From Pseudomonas azadiae (lineage in GTDB: Bacteria; Pseudomonadota; Gammaproteobacteria; Pseudomonadales; Pseudomonadaceae): 64,000 nt of DNA. Position numbers and translations under genes: made by a program. Positions 26,819 through 33,307 of the stretch are shown here, piece by piece. The first letter of the stretch is position 1. Each line of letters begins with the position of its first letter. The notes below the pieces were generated by a model. That model searched no databases and was not told the origin of the DNA. It was given only the letters and a program-made list of their open reading frames with translations. The stretch covers positions 1,240,001-1,304,000 of the forward strand of contig NZ_JAHSTY010000001.1 in the NCBI RefSeq assembly GCF_019145355.1. Reading direction: 5' to 3'.

Positions 26819-26879
26819 GTATGTGGGGTTAAGTGCGTTCGCCGGCTGACCATTCCGACCTTTTTGATATCTTAAAAAC

Positions 26880-26919
26880 ACAAAACCCCCGAAAACTTCA
26901 ACGTTTTCAGGGGTTTTGT
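26880..26919 (-). terminator. Original tRNA-Ser terminator, now 34 kb from the tRNA
   Basis: A perfect hairpin (ACAAAACCCC with GGGGTTTTGT, plus an inner GAAAAC/GTTTTC stem) sits just outside the left attachment site. On the minus strand it would have stopped the tRNA-Ser transcript before the prophage inserted. A similar hairpin inside the prophage now follows the intact tRNA. Confidence 0.65.
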
Positions 26920-26926
26920 CGTTTCA

Positions 26927-26953
26927 AATTTGGCGGTGAAGGAGAGATTCGAA
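26927..26953. repeat. attL core, duplicated 3' end of tRNA-Ser
   Basis: 27 bases (beginning AATTTGGCGGTG and ending GATTCGAA) are identical to 60887-60913, which covers the 3' end of the intact tRNA-Ser including CCA. Identity stops on both sides. It marks the left end of the integrated element. Confidence 0.9.
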
Positions 26954-27019
26954 ACTACCCGCAAAGTGACTTTCATTATGCAAGTGTCCGGATTACGCGG
27001 CCTGCAGCGATGCTGGGTC

Positions 27020-27061
27020 TCCAAAAAATCGCCATTCTCAGTCCCATGGCGGTCCCATGGG
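27020..27061. repeat. Left attachment-arm repeats
   Basis: TCCAAAAAATCGCC (27020-27033) and CAGTCCCATGG-C-GGTCCCATGGG (27039-27061) have partners at the right end: the first in inverted orientation at 60815-60828, the second at 60793-60815 with one mismatch. Distances to the two cores are about 67 and 59 bases. They look like arm-type integrase or accessory-protein sites. Confidence 0.6.
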
Positions 27062-27140
27062 TTTTGCACCAAGTTAGTGCGCGACGGTTGGAAGGGGGTG
27101 AAAAACGGCATCCCGCCCGATTTATGTTGAGGCATGGGAA

Positions 27141-27420
27141 AAAGGTAATATTGGTAATACGCTCGCTGAAACGGAATAAAACCCTTTAATTTCAACAGCT
27201 TGATAGATATTCAGAAAGGTAATAATTTGGTAATTTATGGGTTAGGTCATTACCTTTTCATCGGGTAATTCCTGACGGGCTCAATCCCCAGTAAAACCGG
27301 GCACTTGGGCAAATATTACCTTTGCCATTACCAAATATTACCCCTTAGGGTAATGCGTCAAACCCACGAAACACGCGGCCTGTAGAGGGTTTCATACCGT
27401 CTCTAACCAAAATTACCTTT
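27141..27420. repeat. GGTAAT iteron array (11 copies)
   Basis: GGTAAT or its complement ATTACC starts at 27144, 27153, 27218, 27229, 27249, 27264, 27315, 27327, 27337, 27349 and 27412. Five copies extend to AAAGGTAAT. Neighbouring copies are mostly 9-12 bases apart, about one DNA turn. No gene overlaps the array. It may be a replication origin, an integrase/excisionase arm or a regulator-binding region. Confidence 0.7.
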
Positions 27421-27506
27421 TTCCCAGCCCTGGTTCCAAAATAGCCATCTGTGTGGCGAGTCCTGCAGCTTGGGCTAGTCTGAACGTTCACGATAGGAAC
27501 CTTCAT

Positions 27507-27722
27507 ATGGCGCATGAATATTCGCTCTCAAACTTGCTCGAAAAGATGTATGAAAATCAGTTGGCACTGGAAGCAGCTGTGATGGAACTCACGCTGCGCC
27601 TGGAACAACAAGGCTCAGTAGAAGTCGGTGAAAACGTGCGTGGCGCCTTAGAAGCGATCGGTGAGAACGCGGGGCATATCAAGCAAGGTTTGGCCCGCCT
27701 GAGAAAGTCAGAAGCCGGTTAA
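27507..27722 (+). CDS. Small prophage protein, 71 aa, unknown
   Basis: Starts MAHEYSLSNLLEKMYENQL, with AGGAAC before ATG. The sequence is helical and amphipathic, with two leucine-rich halves (residues 8-32 and 45-66), and has no Cys or membrane segment. It is the first gene right of the iteron array. I do not recognise a domain. Its bias toward Glu/Leu and the good start signal make it a likely real gene. Confidence 0.65.
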   Translation: MAHEYSLSNLLEKMYENQLALEAAVMELTLRLEQQGSVEVGENVRGALEAIGENAGHIKQGLARLRKSEAG

Positions 27723-27738
27723 GGAGTCGAGACGAATT

Positions 27739-27891
27739 GTGAAATACCCGAATATCGACGAAACCCACACGTTTCGTGGCTTACGGCAGCTTTCGAGCTC
27801 ATCAAAGGCGGTGACGGACGACGAGAAAAAAGATCTGTCTCGTTTTGGAAAAGACCCGTATTCCTATATTTTTCCCTCTGCCCATCAATGA
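27739..27891 (+). CDS. Small prophage protein, 50 aa, unknown
   Basis: A GTG-initiated frame beginning (M)KYPNIDETHTFRGLRQLSS and ending DPYSYIFPSAHQ. AAGGAG lies 12 bases upstream, longer than ideal. It directly follows the 71-aa gene on the same strand. The hydrophilic start followed by an aromatic C-terminus looks like a coding sequence. No function can be assigned. The next 300 bases (27892-28194) hold no convincing gene; a frame at 27888-28097 is Pro/Ala-rich and has no start signal. Confidence 0.5.
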   Translation: MKYPNIDETHTFRGLRQLSSSSKAVTDDEKKDLSRFGKDPYSYIFPSAHQ

Positions 27892-28194
27892 AACCGGGGC
27901 CTCCAGCCCTGCCCCGTCCGTGGCCCTCTGCTGCACCGCCCTGCAACCGCGCTGCACTTCTCTTCAAAATTTTGCAATCTGTGAAACTGCCGCTCGCCCC
28001 TAGAGTGCCCCAGCCCGCCTGGGCTGCCGGCGCGTTTGCACTACATCTGGGTTTGCACAAAAAAATGACACAAACCCCGTCGGCGGGAGGGGGATAAGTG
28101 CTTTTTTCATCCGTTTTTTTCTTCGCCGCGTAACTTCCGCACTTCATCCCTGCCCTTCGTCGGATCCACAGGCTGATGATCAAACGAAACCATA

Positions 28195-28214
28195 TACTGT
28201 CTGCATATACAGTA
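28195..28214 (+). promoter_or_regulatory. LexA (SOS) box
   Basis: TACTGT-CTGCATAT-ACAGTA contains the gamma-proteobacterial CTGT-N8-ACAG core and extends as a palindrome to 6+6 bases. It lies 18 bases before the ATG of the 79-aa gene, so LexA binding would block transcription of the two-gene unit until DNA damage. Confidence 0.85.
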
Positions 28215-28231
28215 TTGTTTCGGATGTATTT

Positions 28232-28471
28232 ATGACCATTGGCAACCTCTCCAAAGCGTGGACTGTCGAGACATGGATGTCATTCCTGCGGGATCAGTCA
28301 GCACTGCTCCAGCATCCAGGTGCCCACCATAAAACCCTCTTGCTGCAGGCGCATGAGCTGTACAGAGCGCAGGTGATTGAGCGAGACGACCTATGCGATC
28401 TACTTGAGCTGGCCGACGGTGCTTTGGCTTATGCAGTTGAAACCCGGTTGGACGAGTCAGGGAACCTTTAG
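28232..28471 (+). CDS. SOS-controlled small protein, 79 aa, unknown
   Basis: First gene behind the LexA box. The 79 residues (MTIGNLSKAWTVETWMSFLR at the start, then HKTLLLQAHELYRAQVIERD and DLCDLLELADGALAYAVETR) look like an all-helical acidic protein. There is no signal peptide or membrane segment. The second gene starts 13 bases after its stop. The position resembles damage-induced accessory genes of other Pseudomonas prophages. Function unknown. Confidence 0.7.
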   Translation: MTIGNLSKAWTVETWMSFLRDQSALLQHPGAHHKTLLLQAHELYRAQVIERDDLCDLLELADGALAYAVETRLDESGNL

Positions 28472-28483
28472 GGGCGAGTCATC

Positions 28484-28780
28484 ATGCATATGCTGGTAAC
28501 TCCTATGCGGTGTAAGGGCGTGCCTTTAAGCCCGCAAGAAAGACGGCGCTATGCCCCTATCACGGGGGACGTCCGTGTCAACGCACAGGTTTGCACTGAA
28601 CTTGGGCGCAGCTCCAATGTGGCAATATTGCACAAGGGGATGCCGCTTGAGCCCAATCCCTTACCTAACCTGCTAGACGCGACGCTTTCAGGGATGGCTC
28701 CCACAGGGTTTGTATTGAGTGGGATCGAATACATCGACGGATGCGCTTACGCTCAGTCCTGGTGGTGCCGGCTTGGATAG
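28484..28780 (+). CDS. SOS-controlled protein, 98 aa, unknown
   Basis: Second gene of the LexA-controlled unit; ATG is preceded by GGGGCGAG. The sequence MHMLVTPMRCKGVPLSPQER includes a Cys, and the end (GIEYIDGCAYAQSWWCRLG) has two more and three aromatic residues, so a metal- or nucleic-acid-binding role is possible but not shown. The segment MPLEPNPLPNLLDATLSGMAP in the middle is conserved-looking. I do not recognise the family. A strong terminator follows. Confidence 0.65.
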   Translation: MHMLVTPMRCKGVPLSPQERRRYAPITGDVRVNAQVCTELGRSSNVAILHKGMPLEPNPLPNLLDATLSGMAPTGFVLSGIEYIDGCAYAQSWWCRLG

Positions 28781-28802
28781 AAAGGCCGTAAATCAATTTA
28801 AA

Positions 28803-28832
28803 AAAACAGGAGCCGAAGCTCCTGTTTTCTAT
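28803..28832 (+). terminator. Terminator of the SOS-controlled unit
   Basis: An 11-base perfect stem (AAAACAGGAGC/GCTCCTGTTTT) with a CGAA loop ends in T-rich sequence. It may work in both directions. Confidence 0.88.
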
Positions 28833-28839
28833 TGGGTGG

Positions 28840-28941
28840 TTACAGCAGGATGCGAATGAGGCGAATCGACCAATACGCTGCCTGCAGCGCCCGGATCAAC
28901 TCTTCAGGAATAAAACGGAATGTATGTCTCACCGTTTGCAT
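28840..28941 (-). CDS. Possible 33-aa basic amphipathic peptide
   Basis: ATG to TAA frame: MQTVRHTFRFIPEELIRALQ followed by AAYWSIRLIRILL. The second half is a strongly hydrophobic/basic helix. GGAG is only one base from the ATG, so the ribosome site is poor. It could be a membrane-active peptide or chance. The following 600 bases (28942-29542) contain two inverted repeats and a terminator but no convincing gene. Confidence 0.3.
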   Translation of the reverse strand: MQTVRHTFRFIPEELIRALQAAYWSIRLIRILL

Positions 28942-29218
28942 TCTCCGTAGGGATTAGTGAACAAGTTCCGTTAAACGAAACTTACCTCCCACCATTTGAC
29001 CTCTATCAACTTTCGTTAGGCCTGACGAGAACTTAGAAGCGTATAAGCAAAAATTTCTTAAATGCTTAACCGACTAACACAAGCCAAACCAGGTTGACTG
29101 AGGCTTCTGCAGCCCATAATCTTTGTGGTGCGAGTACAAAGCGGAATGGCTGAAGCCGGTGGTTGAACGAATCATCAGGTTTTTTTTGAATCAGAGCAAC
29201 CACGAAATTCAGCCTGAG

Positions 29219-29244
29219 AAGCCCGGCCTTAGCCGGGCTTTCTC
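29219..29244. terminator. Hairpin terminator in the left intergenic region
   Basis: AAGCCCGGC/GCCGGGCTT with a CTTA loop and flanking A/T runs. It could end the leftward late transcript or a rightward transcript. Confidence 0.65.
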
Positions 29245-29349
29245 GTATCCGGTGCGGTGCCAAAACACGTCAGCGCGCACCGCCTCCTGAAACATAAGGG
29301 TTTCACTGGAGCATTGACCAAATTTGATAGCCGTACTCGGCTAAGCGAA

Positions 29350-29367
29350 GTCATTACATGTAATGAC
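29350..29367. promoter_or_regulatory. 18-bp perfect palindrome
   Basis: GTCATTACATGTAATGAC is fully self-complementary. It lies in a gene-free stretch between the left accessory genes and the end of the late operon. It includes ATTAC, related to the iterons, and looks like a dimeric regulator site. Confidence 0.45.
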
Positions 29368-29493
29368 ATTGCTAAAGAATAAATCCGACGAACGGAAGTC
29401 GAACTGTATTATATAAACGACACTTGGCCTAAGTTGATCGCCTTTAGACTATCAGTATATCTTTTGGATATCTTTCAGATACCCTTGGATGTC

Positions 29494-29509
29494 TGCAAAC
29501 GAGTTTGCA
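29494..29509. repeat. Inverted repeat after the late operon
   Basis: TGCAAAC-GA-GTTTGCA, 34 bases downstream of the spike gene stop (minus strand). It could be part of a weak terminator; there is no clear T run. Confidence 0.35.
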
Positions 29510-29542
29510 CAGTTCTGTCCAGAAACCTGGAGCTTCATGAAG

Positions 29543-30520
29543 TCAGGTAGTTATTTTTTTGAGTCCGATTGCGAGCAAGGCGGCATTCGAGCCTAATGAA
29601 ACGAAAGCAGCCGCGTCACCAGGGTTAGGCACAGGCCCAGGTAGATGCGTATGAGTAGCCAATTGCTTATTCAGCTGCTCTACCAAGTCGAGCAAATCAC
29701 AAAGCACTTGGAGCACGTTTACCCCTTCAGAGCCCAGCCACGTCTTAGGTGCCACCAGCCGCTGACTGACTCCCGCCACGCTCTTCCGCAGCCCCTCAAT
29801 CTTTTCCTCCATATCGCCTCCCACCGCAGCGTTGTGCTTCTGCCCCACTACCAGGTTCAGATCCCGTCCGGTTGCCTGATGCAAATCATCCACCGCCGCC
29901 AGGCTCGCGGATCCGCCCGACAGCAGCTTGAGCGCGCCCAGCGCCTCGATCGTCTTGATCCCTCCTACAGACTCAGTTGAGTGGTCGTCCACCGTCCTGG
30001 TGTGGTTCTGGAACATTTCCTTGTTGCCCATAGCCTCCACTTCCCGCTCGATCGCCTTGTCCCGGATCTTGCCGTCCGTTTGGCGCAGCCAATTGCCGTC
30101 GGCATCGACACGCTGCTGACAGGCTTCGCTGTGCTGCCACACCTGGTCACCCTTCGGCACGCTGGGCATGCTCAGGCCGTGGGGCAGGATGGTTTGGATA
30201 TAGGGCTTATGCGGCAATCCATAGGCAAAGCACACCACAACCTGGGTGCCCTCTTCCGGGAAGGCATAGATGCCCATCTCTTCGCCACCGGTGGGCAGCG
30301 GCAAGGGCACGCCCGCCAGGATCGGCAGCTTGGTATCTGGCTCGCCGTCCGGCCCCATGACCTCGATGTCGACCGCATAGCGGGGCCGGAAGTCGTCGCA
30401 GATCCCGGCGCCAGCCGGGGCGTCGGCCACTGCGACAACCCGGGCAAAGCGTGGCAGGTGGTAACCGCCGGTAAGTTCAGGAAATTGTCGTTCTACGCTG
30501 CGGCGAATTGCGTCGTCCAT
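29543..30520 (-). CDS. Phage baseplate spike protein (gpV-like)
   Basis: 325 residues. The N-terminal part (residues 20-110) is an OB-fold-like spike base, with GVPLPLPTGGEEMGIYAFPE and VVVCFAYGLPHKPYIQTILP. A repetitive beta-rich stem follows, and the C-terminus (THTHLPGPVPNPGDAAAF) carries a His-x-His pair, which in spike proteins binds iron at the tip. It overlaps the hub gene by 28 bases. It is the last gene of the long late operon; in P2 the order differs, with V first. Confidence 0.82.
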   Translation of the reverse strand: MDDAIRRSVERQFPELTGGYHLPRFARVVAVADAPAGAGICDDFRPRYAVDIEVMGPDGEPDTKLPILAGVPLPLPTGGEEMGIYAFPEEGTQVVVCFAYGLPHKPYIQTILPHGLSMPSVPKGDQVWQHSEACQQRVDADGNWLRQTDGKIRDKAIEREVEAMGNKEMFQNHTRTVDDHSTESVGGIKTIEALGALKLLSGGSASLAAVDDLHQATGRDLNLVVGQKHNAAVGGDMEEKIEGLRKSVAGVSQRLVAPKTWLGSEGVNVLQVLCDLLDLVEQLNKQLATHTHLPGPVPNPGDAAAFVSLGSNAALLAIGLKKITT

Positions 30521-31197
30521 CGGATGGCCATCTGGTTGTCGATGAGCGCCACACTGGTGATGCGCTCGCCGTGGTTGATTGTTGCACCTGGTCGCAACCC
30601 GGGAAGGGCTGCAATCATCGCGCTTTGATTGCCCTGGTAGTCATCGAACAGTTCCACCGGCAGCTGCAGCGGCGAGCGAACGCCAAAGAAGCTGTCGGCC
30701 CAACTGCCCACGAACACTTCCCCGTCACCCTGCTGCTGCCAGATGAAGTCGGGGATATTGAAAACCCGGGCCAGGCTGTCCATGGCTTGGTAGCCAGCGG
30801 CCAGGCTGTAGAAGAACGGCGCTTTGACGCCGGCGTATGGCCGGTTCGGGACGCGAAAGCGCAAACCGGTGTGCTGGCTGATCTCGACCAGGACGGCGCG
30901 CAGGTCGACGTGGCGCAGGTTTAGCGGCAGTGGGTTGGCCAGGATCGCGGCAAGCTCGCGGCAGAACAGCACCTGCTGGGTGCTGCTGGCCGTGGTAGAG
31001 CGCTCGACGTAGCCAATGAAGTGTCGCTGCAGCGTGTTCCCGTTGTAGCCGATATCGAGCGTTACCAGCCCCTTGACCGGCGCTTTAGCTTGAATGGTAA
31101 ACGTCGCCCGGCCGGGGCTTTTCGCGTCCAGTCGGACTTCGTTTTTGACGAGGACATAGGGCACGCCATTGATGGCCAATTCCTTGTGCAGTTTCAT
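30493..31197 (-). CDS. Phage baseplate hub protein (gpD / Mu gp44-like)
   Basis: 234 residues with the pattern of late-control D or hub proteins: an N-terminal strand-rich part that includes IGYNGNTLQRHFIGYVE, a middle with LVEISQHTGLRFRVPNR, and a C-terminal RITSVALIDNQM segment. It begins four bases inside the upstream gene stop (ATGT/TGA overlap) and is followed by the spike gene, its physical partner in contractile tails. Assignment rests on position and composition more than on a diagnostic motif. Confidence 0.65.
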   Translation of the reverse strand: MKLHKELAINGVPYVLVKNEVRLDAKSPGRATFTIQAKAPVKGLVTLDIGYNGNTLQRHFIGYVERSTTASSTQQVLFCRELAAILANPLPLNLRHVDLRAVLVEISQHTGLRFRVPNRPYAGVKAPFFYSLAAGYQAMDSLARVFNIPDFIWQQQGDGEVFVGSWADSFFGVRSPLQLPVELFDDYQGNQSAMIAALPGLRPGATINHGERITSVALIDNQMAIRWTTQFAAA

Positions 31198-31745
31198 GTG
31201 TTAGCGCCGCCCAACCAGCCGTCGACCTTTTTCAGCGTGGCTTCAAAGCCGGTCAGTTCTTCCGGTCCGCTGCTGGAGTCGCCACCGGTGCCGCCAGTGC
31301 CGCCCACTGCCCCGCCCGAGCCGGACTGCGCGGTGACCGCGTTGCCCGATCGCCGCCCTTCAACTTTCTCCGGGTTCGACAGCTTTTCAGTCAGGGTGAA
31401 CTGGATCAGCCAGCCGCGCAGGTTGTCGTCTTCCCGGGCGCTCACGCCTTCGGTGAACGTCACTTGGCGCATACCAAACGCGGCGGCGGTGTCGTTGACG
31501 ATCCGGTAAGTCTTGAGCTGACCACCGCCTTCGGTCGCTTCCACCAGGCGCATCAGGTCGCGCAGTTGCACCTGGTCAACGAAAGGAATCATCAGGCTGA
31601 CCGTCAGGGTCTTAGGCTTAAAGCCTTTATGCCCCTTGTCGGTGTTGCTGGTCTGGCCCGACAGATCGTCGCTCTCGATGCGCAGATTGCCGGTGACCTT
31701 GAGGTTCTTCCCACGTACCTCTTGCCCGTCGAGTAGCAGCGTCAT
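31194..31745 (-). CDS. Phage baseplate-associated protein, unknown
   Basis: 183 residues. The first 120 look folded (LLLDGQEVRGKNLKVTGNLR, then PKTLTVSLMIPFVDQVQLRD). The end has a Gly/Ser-rich linker (about residues 140-162) and a final helix. Both ends overlap neighbouring genes by a few bases. Contact with the hub is likely from its position between the tail-fibre block and the hub gene. I cannot name the family. Confidence 0.62.
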   Translation of the reverse strand: MTLLLDGQEVRGKNLKVTGNLRIESDDLSGQTSNTDKGHKGFKPKTLTVSLMIPFVDQVQLRDLMRLVEATEGGGQLKTYRIVNDTAAAFGMRQVTFTEGVSAREDDNLRGWLIQFTLTEKLSNPEKVEGRRSGNAVTAQSGSGGAVGGTGGTGGDSSSGPEELTGFEATLKKVDGWLGGANT

Positions 31746-32674
31746 AGGCCCACCAACTCACGCACGAAACTCAAGCCCTTCTCAGATCCCACCAGCAGCG
31801 CGCCGGCACACAGCACCCACTCATGGCCCGGCGCATCACCGGCTAACAGCGCCTGGCGCAGCTCGGTGGCGTTACCTGGGCCGATCAAGCGAGCGCGCAT
31901 GCTGCTGTCCGGGTTGCCATCGGCCAGCAAAGCTTTCAGATCGGCCAACTGCTGATCCCGGCCCTGCTGTTGCGCGGCCTTGCGCCCGGCCAGCGCGGCA
32001 AGGTCAGCCATGGGCGAGCTGTCCGCGGCGTAGCTCTCCAGGACGGCGAGCTGGCCAGCCATGGATTGCTGTGCGGCCTTGACCACAGTGCAGCGCTCCA
32101 GGGGTAGCGCCTGCCAACGCGGCAAGGTGCCGGCGGCGGGGATCTCCCACTTTTCCGTCTCCAGCTTCGACAGGTGCCGTGCGCGGCGCTCGGTTCGCAC
32201 CAGGTCGGGCATGGGCAACAGGGCATTGAAGCGCGCCAGGCTGTTGGCCAACTGATCAAAGCGTGTGGCCAGGAACATCAGGCACAAGGCGAACTGGGGG
32301 CCATCGGGCCGGCCGGTGTCGCTTACATCCACGAGTTTGCCGGCCATCTGCTGCAGCAAGTTCGGGGCTGACAGGAAACGCTGGTAGCCGCGGCCCTGGC
32401 CAATGCCGCTTTGAAACGGCGTCACCACCAGGCACGCCGGTGCCTCGCCCATTTGGTCAGCGAGCGCCGCACGGCCTGCAGCGATTGCGCCCCCTGCCGC
32501 ACCACCCACCGGGCCTGGGCTGGTGCTGGTTTTACCATTGAGGTCCGCCAGGCGCTTGGCCGTGCTGGCCAGCTCGCCGCCAGCCAAGCCCTGGGCGGCT
32601 GACAGCTGACCCATCCATTCGGTAGCTTGGGCAGGCCAGCGCATTGTCACCGGCGACCAGGTCATGTCAGGCAT
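31742..32674 (-). CDS. Phage tail-operon protein, 310 aa, unknown
   Basis: Rich in Ala and Leu, mostly helical, with a GGAAGGAIAAGRAALADQMG segment near residue 58 and CLVVTPFQSGIGQGRGYQ near residue 82. No signal peptide. It starts eight bases before the upstream stop and ends four bases into the next gene, so it is tightly coupled in the late operon. It resembles a conserved HP1-branch protein of unknown role, possibly a baseplate component. Confidence 0.6.
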   Translation of the reverse strand: MPDMTWSPVTMRWPAQATEWMGQLSAAQGLAGGELASTAKRLADLNGKTSTSPGPVGGAAGGAIAAGRAALADQMGEAPACLVVTPFQSGIGQGRGYQRFLSAPNLLQQMAGKLVDVSDTGRPDGPQFALCLMFLATRFDQLANSLARFNALLPMPDLVRTERRARHLSKLETEKWEIPAAGTLPRWQALPLERCTVVKAAQQSMAGQLAVLESYAADSSPMADLAALAGRKAAQQQGRDQQLADLKALLADGNPDSSMRARLIGPGNATELRQALLAGDAPGHEWVLCAGALLVGSEKGLSFVRELVGL

Positions 32675-33305
32675 TTGGCAGCACCAGGACAGGCAGCTCG
32701 GCCACCAGCTCGGCGCTGGTAGGTGTCTTGCGCTTGCCCTGCTCGATCACCGCCAACTGGTCGTAGCAGTACGCCCAGCACAGCGACCGCCAAGTACGGA
32801 AGGCCACACCATCAGCTTGAAATTTTGGTACCGAGGGCTCATCCGCGTAGGTGATCACGTCCTTGAGGTCGTTGTACCCGGCGGCCTTTGCGGTCTTATC
32901 GAGGAACGCTTGTACGCCGGCCATGTACTCGGCTTTGCGTTGCTCCCAGGTCAACGGCGGCGGATCGATCGCCACGGGGCGGCCCTTTACCGCCTGAATG
33001 ACTTTGCCCAGGGCCTGCGCGGCAAATAGCGCCTGGTATTCGCCCAGGGATATTTCCAGCATCTCGCTGGCTGGTGGCAGGCTGCAGGCAGGGTTGGATA
33101 CTTCAATCGACGGCGGCGCGGCCTTGGGGTCTTTGACCCTGATCATCGGGGGTTTGAGCATTGGGCCCTCCACCGCCATCCAGCTGGGATCCGGGATGCT
33201 GATCATCGGGTGCTTCCACTTCGGGTCAGCCACCAGAATGGTGCGCTCACCGTGAGCGCGGGTATCGTAAAAGCCTGCGGTTTTTTCGTGAAAATAAATG
33301 CTCAT
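32667..33305 (-). CDS. Phage tail fibre assembly/chaperone-like protein
   Basis: 212 residues. The N-terminus MSIYFHEKTAGFYDTRAHGE is a typical opening of tail-fibre assembly proteins. A Pro-rich repeat region with (D/K)P(K/S)W, PSWM and PPMI motifs lies at residues 27-75. The C-terminal domain with WEQRKAEYMAGVQAFLDKTA resembles DUF4376-type domains. It lies two bases after the fibre gene stop, the standard place for a fibre chaperone. Confidence 0.75.
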   Translation of the reverse strand: MSIYFHEKTAGFYDTRAHGERTILVADPKWKHPMISIPDPSWMAVEGPMLKPPMIRVKDPKAAPPSIEVSNPACSLPPASEMLEISLGEYQALFAAQALGKVIQAVKGRPVAIDPPPLTWEQRKAEYMAGVQAFLDKTAKAAGYNDLKDVITYADEPSVPKFQADGVAFRTWRSLCWAYCYDQLAVIEQGKRKTPTSAELVAELPVLVLPNA

Positions 33306-33307
33306 GG

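Noticed and set aside
27888..28097. 69-aa Pro/Ala-rich open frame after the 50-aa gene
   Set aside because: No ribosome site, low complexity and stop-poor GC-rich DNA; I see no coding signal.
29066..29263. 65-aa minus-strand frame in the left intergenic region
   Set aside because: No ribosome site, and it runs over a terminator hairpin.
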